This document shows positions 24,791 to 32,759 of a stretch of DNA of 64,000 bases, in pieces (position 1 is the first letter of the stretch; the number at the start of each line of letters is the position of its first letter). A model generated the notes under the pieces. The model was not told the DNA's origin. It saw only the letters and a program-made list of their open reading frames with translations, and did not search any database. Made by a program: the position numbers and the translations under genes. Location of the stretch: NCBI RefSeq assembly GCF_000015245.1, contig NC_008700.1, positions 122,001 through 186,000 of the forward strand. The letters are read 5' to 3'. The DNA comes from Shewanella amazonensis SB2B. GTDB lineage: Bacteria; Pseudomonadota; Gammaproteobacteria; Enterobacterales; Shewanellaceae.

Positions 24791-26878
24791 ATGACACTCA
24801 AACCACCCGCTTTCGCACTATCGCTCTTGTCTCTTTCCCTGCTTCCCTTGCTGGGGCATGCCAGCGAGACCCGTGATCCTCTGCTCAATATTGCCGATGT
24901 GATTGTGGTCCGCGGTGAAAAGCCCACCGCCGAAGCGCTGGCAACCACCCATTGGCGTATTGATGCCGAGGATATTCGCAACAGCGGTGCCCAAACGCTG
25001 GATCAGGTGCTGGCTACGGTGCCCGGCATCCATGTGCGTACCGGTGGGGAGGGTACGCCCCGAATTGATATCCGTGGTCTTAAAACCCGTCACGTTACCC
25101 TGCTGATTAACGGGGTGCCGGCCGCCAGTGCCGCAGATGGCCAGTTCGATCCCAGTGTGATCCCAACCAGCCAGATTGCCGCTGTCGATATCGCCGTGGG
25201 TCCTGCGTCCGTGCTCTATGGCCCGGGTGGTGCAGGTGGCGTAATCAACGTGATTACCCGCAGTGGTGACGAGGCTTCGGTATCCGGGAAGCTTGAGTTT
25301 GCCGGTTCGGATACCCTCAACGCTGACGTGGCATTGGGTGGCGGTGGCGACAACTGGCAGGGCTTTGTCAGCGCGGGTAAGCAAAAGCGCGAAAGCTGGC
25401 CGTTGTCGGATGATTACCAGGAAGCGCCCAATCAACCCGCAGGTGATCGCCTCAACGCCGACAGGGAAGTAGACAATTTTTATGGCCAGGGCAGCTACTG
25501 GCTGTCAGATGCCACTCAACTGACTGCCAACATTAATTTGCGCGAGGGCGACTGGGGTAAGCCGGGCCGTGACGGCAGCGGCTCAGGACGTGCCAAGTTT
25601 GAACGTGTGGATGACTACCGGAATATCAGCAGTCAATTGGGCCTGGCCCATCGCTTTGGCAACGGCATGACGCTCAGGGGCTATGGCTACTACAACCGTA
25701 CCGAAACCCTGGAGTCTGCCTACACCGACATCAGTTTCAGTGACCTCGACAGCCAGCAGCGCGGCGAGTCCACGGTGCAGGGGCTGAATCTACAACTTGT
25801 CACAGAGCTTGGCCGTCACAGTCTCCTTACTCTGGGTGCTGGTGCCGAAGAACAGCGCTGGGATGAGCTGGCGACTCAATATTCGACCTCTGACTCAGGC
25901 TCGGGCAGTGGTTCAGGCGGTGGTTCAGGCGGTGGCTCTGGCAGTGGTACAGGCGGTGGTTCAGGCGGTGGCTCGGGCGGTGGTTCGGGCAGTGGCTCGG
26001 GCGGAGGTTCAGGCAGTGGCTCCGGCGGCGGCTCCAGCAGCGGTGTACCCACAGAGACAGGCTTTGACGACAGTGCCTGGGTGTACAGTCTTGCGGCCGA
26101 GTATCAATATCAACGGGATAACTGGGGTGCAACCCTTGGCGGTGCCTGGTATCAGCGTGATGGCGATACCTCGGTGGATGAGCCTTCGGCCATGGCCGCA
26201 CTGTACTGGCAGGCGCTGTCTCAGACACGTCTGAGCGCTTCGGCGGCCCGCAAGGTGCGCTTCCCCTCCATGGAAAACCTGTATTCACTTTCTGCAGGCA
26301 ATGGCGAACTGACCGCTGAGACTTCAGAGCATTGGGAGTTAGGTCTGGAGCAGGGCTTCGCCCTCGGCAGTTTCGAGGTTTATGGTTACGAGACCGGCGC
26401 CGATGATTACATCGCCAAGGGCACAGATGGTATCTACGCCAATCTGGGTGACTATCGATTCCGCGGTGTGGATGCGCGGCTGTTGATATCACCTTTGCAA
26501 GCGCTGGATGTCTCTCTGAGCTACAGCTTCCTCGACAGTGAAGATAAAACACCGGACAGCACCGAAGCGCTGCAATATCGCCCGCGCCATCAGTACGGCC
26601 TGACCCTGGATTATCGCTTCGACACCGATACCCGGGTGCACCTGTCCTGGCAGAAGGTGATGGATCAGATTTACTTTGAGCGCAGCGGCAAAACCATGGT
26701 CGAGCGTAACCTGCCGGACTACGACCTGCTTGACCTCAAGCTGTCGCAGTCGTTTTACGATGACAAGCTGGCGCTCTACATCAGGGCCACTAACCTGCTG
26801 GACGAAAACTACGCCGAGAGCGAGTCTCTGCCCCAGGCGGGTCGCCAGTGGTTTATCGGTATGGATTGGCGCTTGTGA
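24791..26878 (+). CDS. TonB-dependent outer-membrane receptor with Gly/Ser-rich insert
   Basis: A 695-residue receptor. A signal peptide ends near residue 25 (GHA-SE). A TonB box-like DVIVVRG follows at about 37, then the plug (QTLDQVLATVPGIHVRT, RIDIRGLKTRHVTLLINGVP, VGPASVLYGPGGAGGVINVITR) and a barrel ending in GRQWFIGMDWRL. At residues about 369-418 an unusual run of Gly and Ser only interrupts the barrel, most likely in an extracellular loop. It is the first gene of a six-gene operon; the next start overlaps its stop (GTGA). TonB energises uptake across the outer membrane and the downstream ECF proteins would continue across the inner membrane. The plug resembles CirA/BtuB types, which does not define the ligand. 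Confidence 0.9.
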   Translation: MTLKPPAFALSLLSLSLLPLLGHASETRDPLLNIADVIVVRGEKPTAEALATTHWRIDAEDIRNSGAQTLDQVLATVPGIHVRTGGEGTPRIDIRGLKTRHVTLLINGVPAASAADGQFDPSVIPTSQIAAVDIAVGPASVLYGPGGAGGVINVITRSGDEASVSGKLEFAGSDTLNADVALGGGGDNWQGFVSAGKQKRESWPLSDDYQEAPNQPAGDRLNADREVDNFYGQGSYWLSDATQLTANINLREGDWGKPGRDGSGSGRAKFERVDDYRNISSQLGLAHRFGNGMTLRGYGYYNRTETLESAYTDISFSDLDSQQRGESTVQGLNLQLVTELGRHSLLTLGAGAEEQRWDELATQYSTSDSGSGSGSGGGSGGGSGSGTGGGSGGGSGGGSGSGSGGGSGSGSGGGSSSGVPTETGFDDSAWVYSLAAEYQYQRDNWGATLGGAWYQRDGDTSVDEPSAMAALYWQALSQTRLSASAARKVRFPSMENLYSLSAGNGELTAETSEHWELGLEQGFALGSFEVYGYETGADDYIAKGTDGIYANLGDYRFRGVDARLLISPLQALDVSLSYSFLDSEDKTPDSTEALQYRPRHQYGLTLDYRFDTDTRVHLSWQKVMDQIYFERSGKTMVERNLPDYDLLDLKLSQSFYDDKLALYIRATNLLDENYAESESLPQAGRQWFIGMDWRL
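25895..26045 (+). repeat. Tandem 6/12-bp repeat encoding Gly-Ser tract in the TonB receptor
   Basis: About 150 bp of degenerate tandem units of the type GGCGGTGGTTCA and GGCAGTGGCTCG, all in frame, encode GGGS/GSGS units. Unit number could vary between strains by slippage in steps that keep the frame. Confidence 0.85.
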
Positions 26879-28365
26879 CACAGCCGCCGCTCGTCAGCCT
26901 CGAGGACCTCGGCTACGGCCATGGTCCCGGGCAACGGCTGTTTGATGGCCTGTCGCTGCATATTCATTCGGGCGAGTGCCATTGCATCTGTGGGCCCACG
27001 GGCAGCGGTAAATCAAGCCTTTTGGCACTGATTGCGGGTTTGAATGAACGCCCTTTCGCGGGTGTTCTGGAGTGCCAGTCAGGCGTGCAGGTGGCGCTGG
27101 TGATGCAAGACCCTCAGGTGCAGTTACTGCGTCGAACCCTGGGCGCCGAAGTGGCCTTTGGGCTGGAAAACCAAGGTGTTGCTGCAGACGATATGCCTGC
27201 GGCCGTGAAATCCGCCCTCATCAGAGTGGGGTTGGAGCTGCCGCTGGATACCTGCATAGATACGCTGTCGCTGGGGCAGAAATACCGGGTCATGTTGGCC
27301 TCGCAATTGGTGTTGAACCCGAGAGTCCTGTTGCTGGATGAACCCTGGGCCCAACTGGATGACGAGGGTGTCGGCCAATTGATGGTGACTTTGGCCCGCC
27401 TCAAAGCCGACGGCATGGCTCTGATTATTGCAGAGCATCATCCGGCTGCCTTTGCCGGATTGCTGGATTTTCATTGGTTGCTGGACCAAGGCCGTCTGCA
27501 ACCGGCAGCGGCTGGCAAGGCGTCAGGAGCTCTGCGGGCAGACATCTTGTGCCGCTGGAATCCGAATGGCCTTGGGGGGCGAAAGTGCCTGACTCTGGCA
27601 CCCTGTGACTTGGTACTCCCTACTCTGGCACAGGGCGGTAGAGGCCGTTCCGGCAGTAAAGGTTTTCTGTCTGCCAGGTTTGCGTCCGCGGCGCCCGAGG
27701 GGCGCTCTTTATTCAGGCTGGACACACCTCTGGTTCTCAGAACCGGTGACATCAGGTTGCTGCTCGGCGACAACGGCAGCGGCAAGAGCACGCTGCTCAA
27801 GGCCCTTGCCGGCCTGCAGGATGGGGTGAAATTACCGGTCAAACTCGATGGCCGTATTCCCAATACGGCTGCGGGAGAGGTGGCGCTGATGCTGCAGCGC
27901 CCCAGCCGGCAACTGTTTGAACTGACTGTAGTGGAAGAGCTGAGTTTCAGTATCAGGCGTCGTGGGCTGGATGAAGCTCAGGTCGCCTGGGTGCAGGCGT
28001 TTCTCGCCATTGAACATCTGGCGGCGGTGTCACCCCACAAGCTTTCCTGGGGGCAACAGCATCTGGTGTTGCTGGCGGCACTGGTGATTACCGAGCCCAG
28101 GTTGTTGCTGCTGGACGACCCCTTTGCCGGATTGGATGAACAGAGTCTGATGGCCTGCATCAAGCTGCTTAACTGGTACCTGTCACGGGGCGGTTGCTGT
28201 GTGCTGGCGTGCCACAGAGATGTGACCGGGTTTGAACAGGTGGCGCGCTGGCAGCTTAAGGATGGCCTTTTAACAGAAGTTGAAGCCAGTGGACAGGCGC
28301 TTGCAGCAAGGGATGGTGCCCAAACTAAGCCGTGGGAGCTGGCTGCCGGGGGAATGGGCCGGTGA
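26875..28365 (+). CDS. ECF transporter energy-coupling ATPase, fused double domain (EcfA-EcfA')
   Basis: A 496-residue protein with two ABC ATPase domains. The GTG start at 26875 overlaps the receptor stop. Domain 1 (about 5-215) has Walker A GPTGSGKSS, Q-loop VMQDPQVQLLR, a signature written LSLGQ, Walker B VLLLDEP and switch His in IIAEHHP. Domain 2 (about 285-480) has GDNGSGKST, MLQRPSRQLFE, signature LSWGQ, and LLLLDDP, where the catalytic Glu is replaced by Asp. About 50 residues of low conservation link them. The QDP/QRP Q-loop residues are typical of ECF-type CbiO/EcfA proteins. It pairs with the EcfT gene that overlaps its 3' end. Confidence 0.88.
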   Translation: MTQPPLVSLEDLGYGHGPGQRLFDGLSLHIHSGECHCICGPTGSGKSSLLALIAGLNERPFAGVLECQSGVQVALVMQDPQVQLLRRTLGAEVAFGLENQGVAADDMPAAVKSALIRVGLELPLDTCIDTLSLGQKYRVMLASQLVLNPRVLLLDEPWAQLDDEGVGQLMVTLARLKADGMALIIAEHHPAAFAGLLDFHWLLDQGRLQPAAAGKASGALRADILCRWNPNGLGGRKCLTLAPCDLVLPTLAQGGRGRSGSKGFLSARFASAAPEGRSLFRLDTPLVLRTGDIRLLLGDNGSGKSTLLKALAGLQDGVKLPVKLDGRIPNTAAGEVALMLQRPSRQLFELTVVEELSFSIRRRGLDEAQVAWVQAFLAIEHLAAVSPHKLSWGQQHLVLLAALVITEPRLLLLDDPFAGLDEQSLMACIKLLNWYLSRGGCCVLACHRDVTGFEQVARWQLKDGLLTEVEASGQALAARDGAQTKPWELAAGGMGR

Positions 28366-29033
28366 GGCTACTATCTCCAACAAGCCGAAGAGCACGCAAG
28401 CCGTTGGTGGTAGATGGCCGATGTGGACTGGCCATCCTGGGTACCCTCGGCATGTCGATGCTGGCCCTGATGTCGCCTCCGGTTTGGCTGTGGTTACCCG
28501 GGCTTGCCGGGCTTGCCATGGCCATCGATGGCAGCCGCTTTGCCAGCCCCAGGCCCCTGGTACTGCTGTTTGTCTGGCAATGGCTGCTTACCAGTGCCCT
28601 TTATGGTCTGTTTTGGGGTAGCGAGCGTTTGGGTGAGGCGGCATGGGTGGCCCTGAGGCTGCTGCTGGCTTTTTTACCCCCCTGGTACCTGGCTATACGC
28701 TTTGCGCCTGAGCGTCTTGGCGCCTTCTTTGCGAACTGGCTTTCACCGCGCTGGGCCTTTGTGCTGTCGGCGTCGCTCAATGCCTTGCCGTTTGTGTTAA
28801 CAGAAGCGCGGGAGATCTACCGGCTGCAGCGGCTCAGAGGCGCGCGAATTGGGGCGAAAGACCTGATTAATCCGCTGAATTGGCGAGAGCTGGTTCATAC
28901 GGTGATAAGCCCCCTGCTGATTGAATTGTTGAAATTATCCCGGCGTCAGGCACTGGCTGCGAAGAGTCGCGGTTTTGGTCAGAGTGCCAATCCCAGTCAC
29001 TGGCCCCATAGAGGAAAGCAATATGAAGACTGA
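28362..29033 (+). CDS. ECF transporter transmembrane coupling protein (EcfT/CbiQ family)
   Basis: A 223-residue membrane protein with about five hydrophobic segments and the two EcfT coupling-helix signatures: LQRLRGARIGAKD near residue 155 and ALAAKSRGFG near residue 206 (Ala-x-x-x-Gly type motifs that dock the ATPases). The GTG start at 28362 overlaps the ATPase stop (GTGA) with GGGGGA upstream; a GTG ten codons earlier is less likely. Its last 11 bp overlap the next gene. Confidence 0.85.
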   Translation: MRLLSPTSRRARKPLVVDGRCGLAILGTLGMSMLALMSPPVWLWLPGLAGLAMAIDGSRFASPRPLVLLFVWQWLLTSALYGLFWGSERLGEAAWVALRLLLAFLPPWYLAIRFAPERLGAFFANWLSPRWAFVLSASLNALPFVLTEAREIYRLQRLRGARIGAKDLINPLNWRELVHTVISPLLIELLKLSRRQALAAKSRGFGQSANPSHWPHRGKQYED

Positions 29034-29580
29034 ATTGGGTTTACAACAGGCGCTGTTTATCGGCTTCTGTGCTGCCCTGATGATTGCCCTCAAGAGCATG
29101 TTGAGGCTCAAACTGGGGTTATCCGGTCACTCCATGCTGCTGATGAGCTTTTTCTACCTGCTTTGTCACCTGGTGGTGGCGCGTCCCGGCGCCATGCTGG
29201 CCTGCGGCATGCTGTCTGGGCTGCTCGCGATGATGCTGGGTGTGGGTAAATCGGGTGTGTTGCTGCTGGTGAAATTTGGCGCGCCTGCGGCGGCCATGGA
29301 GCTGATGGCGTTGATGTTGCCTGCCATCAAGCCCGGCAATCGCATGGCCGGGCTTTACCTGCGCCTTGGCCTGCTGGCGTTTGCCGGTGCGCTGGCCTGG
29401 GGCCTCAGGGATGTGGCGGGTACCTTGCTCGCGGGTATGGCGCTGCCTGCCGCCTTACTGGCCGGTGCCATGGAGTTTGCCGGTGGATTTGTGTTTGCCC
29501 TGCTGGGCGCAGCCCTTATTCCGCCGGTTATCCGGCGCCTCAAGGCCCATGATCTTATTGCTTCGTCGGAGGAACCCTGA
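29023..29580 (+). CDS. Candidate ECF S-component (substrate-capture membrane protein)
   Basis: A 185-residue very hydrophobic protein with about six helices, small-residue rich (LLVKFGAPAAAMELMALMLP, GTLLAGMALPAALLAGAMEFAGGFVFALLGAAL), and hydrophilic ends. GAGGAAAG precedes the ATG at 29023, and the first 11 bp lie inside ecfT. Size, helix number and position directly after EcfT are those of ECF S-components, but I do not recognise a known substrate family (not BioY, ThiT, RibU, CbiM or QueT by their hallmark sequences). The S-component call is inference from context. Confidence 0.65.
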   Translation: MKTELGLQQALFIGFCAALMIALKSMLRLKLGLSGHSMLLMSFFYLLCHLVVARPGAMLACGMLSGLLAMMLGVGKSGVLLLVKFGAPAAAMELMALMLPAIKPGNRMAGLYLRLGLLAFAGALAWGLRDVAGTLLAGMALPAALLAGAMEFAGGFVFALLGAALIPPVIRRLKAHDLIASSEEP

Positions 29581-30323
29581 TGTCGACTTTGCCCCAATAC
29601 CTCATTGCCATTGATGACACAGACGATATCGGCACCCGTGGCACGGGGGACATAGCCCAGCAGCTTGGAGAGATACTGGCGGCCGATTGCGGCGGTGTGG
29701 CTTCCCCGGTGACGCGTCACCAATTGCTGGTACACCCGGACATTCCCTACACCTCCCACAACAGCGCCATGTGTTTTGCGTTAAAAGGTGAAATATCGCC
29801 TCAGCGGCTAAAGCAGCTCGCGAGTGAGTTGCTTGAAACCGAGTCGGCCGCGGCGGCCGATCCCGGGCTGGCATTTTTATGTCTGTCTTCCTTTGCTTCA
29901 CACGCAGCCTTGGTGGAATTTGGCGTCGCCGCCAAACGCCGGGTGCTGACCAAGGATGACGCCTACCAGCTGGCCGATACGCTTGGCGTCCACCTCAGTG
30001 AACACGGTGGCACCGGTCAGGGTGTGATAGGCGCGCTGGCCGGGCTGGGCCTGCGGCTCGAGGGTAATGATGGTCGTCTCAAGGGCCATTATGATGTGGG
30101 GCAGGGGGAGAATGAGCTCAGTCTGCCAGTTTCGGCCTTGCTGGCAAAAACCGGGGTGGCTGCAGTGATTGCCCTGGATGACACCGAGCTTGCCGCCGAG
30201 GTGCCGGTGCTGATCCGGGGTAAGCTTAAGGCGGTGTGGCGTCAGGGGCGCAGTGCCATTCTGGTCAGTTTCCGTGATGGTGCCTGGCGCAACGCCGGGA
30301 AACAGGATCTCAAGGAATATTGA
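29580..30323 (+). CDS. Stand-alone TiaS kinase-domain-like protein (IDDTD family)
   Basis: A 247-residue soluble protein. The N-terminus reads IAIDDTDDIGTRGTGDIAQQL and later RHQLLVHPDIPYTSHNSAMCF. These correspond to the IDDTDS...CTTY and RLNPTIPYKTRGNGA parts of archaeal TiaS, the enzyme that phosphorylates and then agmatinylates tRNA-Ile2 C34. Thr22 lies ten residues after Asp12, the same spacing as the autophosphorylated Thr18 in TiaS. The OB-fold and zinc-ribbon RNA-binding domains of TiaS are absent, so tRNA modification is unlikely. ATG overlaps the preceding stop (TGATG). Within an uptake operon, a kinase acting on the imported compound is a reasonable guess. Function is unknown. Confidence 0.7.
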   Translation: MSTLPQYLIAIDDTDDIGTRGTGDIAQQLGEILAADCGGVASPVTRHQLLVHPDIPYTSHNSAMCFALKGEISPQRLKQLASELLETESAAAADPGLAFLCLSSFASHAALVEFGVAAKRRVLTKDDAYQLADTLGVHLSEHGGTGQGVIGALAGLGLRLEGNDGRLKGHYDVGQGENELSLPVSALLAKTGVAAVIALDDTELAAEVPVLIRGKLKAVWRQGRSAILVSFRDGAWRNAGKQDLKEY

Positions 30324-30553
30324 TGACCGACTTTTTTGAACGCCGGGGGGGCTACTGGTGGTATCGCCACGGCATGTCGCTGACCGAGGCACGCCTTGCG
30401 GCGGCTGCTTGTCCGGGATTTGTGCCGGATGATGAGGATGAGCAAGTCGACGATGAACCCTTATCTTGTGTGAACTGTGCCTGGCGGCGTTGGGAGCAGG
30501 GCAGTTTTCAGTGTCTGTATCTCAAACGCATTGATACCGGCAACTCAGTTTAA
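30323..30553 (+). CDS. Small CxxC hypothetical protein
   Basis: A 76-residue protein, ATG at 30323 overlapping the preceding stop (TGATG). The N-terminal part FFERRGGYWWYRHGMSLTEARLAAAACPGF is followed by an acidic stretch (DDEDEQVDDE) and LSCVNCAWRRWEQGSFQCLYL. The four Cys (one in ACPGF, a CxxC and a later C) could bind a metal or Fe-S cluster or be redox active. I know no function. Its overlap with the TiaS-like gene marks it as the last member of the operon; a 214-bp gap follows. Confidence 0.7.
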   Translation: MTDFFERRGGYWWYRHGMSLTEARLAAAACPGFVPDDEDEQVDDEPLSCVNCAWRRWEQGSFQCLYLKRIDTGNSV

Positions 30554-30767
30554 TATTTGGACACAGCAGCCGGTGTCATTTTGCATAGAAATGCTACAAA
30601 AAGGATTCACCTAAATGCTGGAAAGGTGCTGCCTGCCGTCATACAATGCGTCTCCCGGGGGCTTGGCCACAAAATGTTAATGTGGTAGCCAGGGCGTCGG
30701 GTGGGCTGCGTTACTGTGGCTTAACATTATACTCAGGCTTTCATTGTTGATGTTGGGGGTGAGTGAC

Positions 30768-31964
30768 ATGGCCGATAGGGCATCTGAAGCCGAATTGATA
30801 AAGTTGCCTGTCAGCAAACTCACCCGAGGCATGTTTGTGGCGGCTATTGAAAATAACGGCAAGGTCGCCGTTGCCAATGCCGGGCAAATCAAGAGCCGGG
30901 AGACCATCGCCAAGCTGGTTAAAAGCGGTATTCATCATGTGTGGGTGGATGCAGAGCGCTCCTCCGACGAATCCGGTCTCAAACCCAAGTCTGCCCAGGG
31001 CAGTGCAGCGCCAGCTGCCGGTGCTGTTCGTCCTTCTCGCGCCAACCGCGACCTGCGTCAAACCCAGGCCAAGAAACTCCTCCATGAAGCCAAGGAACTT
31101 ATCCGCAAGGTATTGTCCGAAACCTTCGAAGGCAAAGCCATTGAAGTAAAGCCTTTTGAGGCGCTGGCCGACAATATGATTGAGTCAATCATGCTTGATG
31201 ATGATGCCCTCAAATGTGTGTCGGCGCTGCGTGACAAAGATGCCTATCTGCTTGAACATTCAGTGAATGTAGCCTTTCTGTTGGTCACCTTTGGCAAGTA
31301 TTTGAAGCTCGATCGTGAAACCTTAAAGCAGATGGCGGTGGGCGGTGTGCTGCACGACATAGGTAAAATCAAGGTTGATAACAAGATTTTGCATAAGCCC
31401 GGCAAGCTGACACCGGAAGAATTTGAGCACATGAAACTGCACCAGTTTTATGCGATGGACATTATGTCCGAAGCCTCGGCGCTGTCGCAGATTTCAAAAG
31501 ATGTATGCCTGATGCACCATGAAAAGCTCGATGGTCGCGGTTATCCCCGTGGTTTGAAGGGCGATGAAATCCCACTCCACGGCCGCATGTCCTGTATCGT
31601 GGATATTTTCGATGCCCTGACCGCCACCCGCTGCTACAAAGAGGCCATGAGCCCTGCGGCCGCCTTTAAGATCTTGCTGAGTTTGACGCCTTTCCATCTG
31701 GACACCGATCTGGTGTACGAATTTATCCGCTGTATCGGTGTCTATCCGGTGGGATCTCTGGTGGAGCTGTCCGACGGGCGTGTGGGCATTGTCTGGGAGT
31801 CCAAAGACAGGGATGCCCTGAGCCCGGTAGTGAAATGTTTTTATTCACTCAAGCACAAACGCTACACCGAAGTGAATTTTGTCGACCTGCTCAAGTCAGA
31901 TCTGAACATAGAGCGGGGCGTCTCCCCATCCAGCCTGGATGTAGACCCCAAGCCATTTTACTGA
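30768..31964 (+). CDS. HD-GYP cyclic-di-GMP phosphodiesterase with N-terminal DUF3391
   Basis: A 398-residue cytoplasmic protein. The start at 30768 follows GGGGGTGAG; upstream in-frame starts are possible. Residues about 5-120 are the DUF3391 domain (IKLPVSKLTRGMFVA, GIHHVWVD). The HD-GYP domain has VLHDIGKIKVD (HD metal site), KLHQFYAMDIM, MHHEKLDGRGYPRGLKGDEI (HHE and GRGYP) and IVDIFDALTATRCYK. All metal ligands look intact, so it should hydrolyse cyclic-di-GMP. It is convergent with moeB 25 bp away and probably not part of the ECF operon. Confidence 0.92.
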   Translation: MADRASEAELIKLPVSKLTRGMFVAAIENNGKVAVANAGQIKSRETIAKLVKSGIHHVWVDAERSSDESGLKPKSAQGSAAPAAGAVRPSRANRDLRQTQAKKLLHEAKELIRKVLSETFEGKAIEVKPFEALADNMIESIMLDDDALKCVSALRDKDAYLLEHSVNVAFLLVTFGKYLKLDRETLKQMAVGGVLHDIGKIKVDNKILHKPGKLTPEEFEHMKLHQFYAMDIMSEASALSQISKDVCLMHHEKLDGRGYPRGLKGDEIPLHGRMSCIVDIFDALTATRCYKEAMSPAAAFKILLSLTPFHLDTDLVYEFIRCIGVYPVGSLVELSDGRVGIVWESKDRDALSPVVKCFYSLKHKRYTEVNFVDLLKSDLNIERGVSPSSLDVDPKPFY

Positions 31965-31989
31965 GAATCGAAGCCGCCCAACCCAGAGT

Positions 31990-32754
31990 TTAAACTGTGG
32001 CACCACCGCAAACAGGGCAATTGGGCTGGCGTGGCAGTATCATCTGGCGCATCTCCATCGTCATGGCATCCACCATCAGCAGGCGCCCCAGCAAAGGTTT
32101 GCCCATGCCGGCAATCAATTTAATGGCCTCAACTGCCTGTAAGCACCCCATCAACCCCACCACCGGGGCCAGAATACCCGACTCAACACAGGTCAGCTGC
32201 TGCTCACCAAACAGGCTGGCGAAGCACTGATAACAGGGGCTGTCTCCGGCATAGTCAAACACGGTAATCATGCCTTCCATGCGAATCGCCGCGGCCGATA
32301 CCAGCGGTACCTTATGGGCAAAGCATGCCCGGTTCAGTTGCTGACGCACCGCCACATTGTCGGTACAGTCCAGCACCAGGGAATGGTCTGCGACCAACGC
32401 ATCCATTTCGGGGTCGTCCAGTACCCGGCCAATGGGATTTATCTGCACATGGGGATTAAGCTCATTGAGAGCCAGCCTGGCCGATTCCACCTTGAGCATG
32501 CCGATGCGATTGTCCCGGTGTAGCACCTGGCGTTGCAGGTTCGACAGCTCCACAGTGTCAAAGTCCACCAGAGTCATTGCACCAACACCGGCAACGCCCA
32601 GATACTGGGCGGCGGCGCAGCCAAGGCCGCCGGCGCCTATCACCAGCACCCGAGCCTGTTTGAGCTTTTCCTGACCCTCTATATCCATGGATTTTATGGA
32701 AATCTGGCGACTGTAGCGTAGCAGCTCTGTGTCAGAGAGTATGTCGTCGGTCAT
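31990..32754 (-). CDS. moeB: Molybdopterin-synthase adenylyltransferase (MoeB)
   Basis: A 254-residue E1-like enzyme that activates the MoaD C-terminus with ATP for sulfur transfer in molybdopterin synthesis. It has the Rossmann motif VIGAGGLGCAA, DFDTVELSNLQRQVLH, VLDCTDN, and zinc ligands in CYQCF and at the C-terminus CPVCGG. Length equals E. coli MoeB (249). It follows moeA by five bases, the same moeA-moeB order as in E. coli. ThiF is an alternative but the moeA pairing and sequence favour MoeB. Confidence 0.94.
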   Translation of the reverse strand: MTDDILSDTELLRYSRQISIKSMDIEGQEKLKQARVLVIGAGGLGCAAAQYLGVAGVGAMTLVDFDTVELSNLQRQVLHRDNRIGMLKVESARLALNELNPHVQINPIGRVLDDPEMDALVADHSLVLDCTDNVAVRQQLNRACFAHKVPLVSAAAIRMEGMITVFDYAGDSPCYQCFASLFGEQQLTCVESGILAPVVGLMGCLQAVEAIKLIAGMGKPLLGRLLMVDAMTMEMRQMILPRQPNCPVCGGATV

Positions 32755-32759
32755 TGGGC

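Noticed and set aside
25895..26045. CRISPR-like or regulatory repeat array
   Set aside because: The repeats are contiguous short in-frame units coding Gly/Ser without spacers, inside an intact receptor gene.
25827..26552. 241-codon minus-strand frame opposite the TonB receptor
   Set aside because: It is the antisense image of the Gly/Ser repeat and the flanking barrel, with His/Arg/Ser-rich composition and no signals.
26875..29580. Nickel/cobalt transporter (CbiMNQO)
   Set aside because: No CbiM or NikM with its N-terminal His metal site and no CbiN; the membrane partner is a different kind of protein.
29580..30323. Functional tRNA-Ile2 agmatidine synthase (TiaS)
   Set aside because: Only the kinase-like domain is recognisable; the RNA-binding OB-fold and zinc ribbon are missing, and bacteria normally use TilS for this tRNA.
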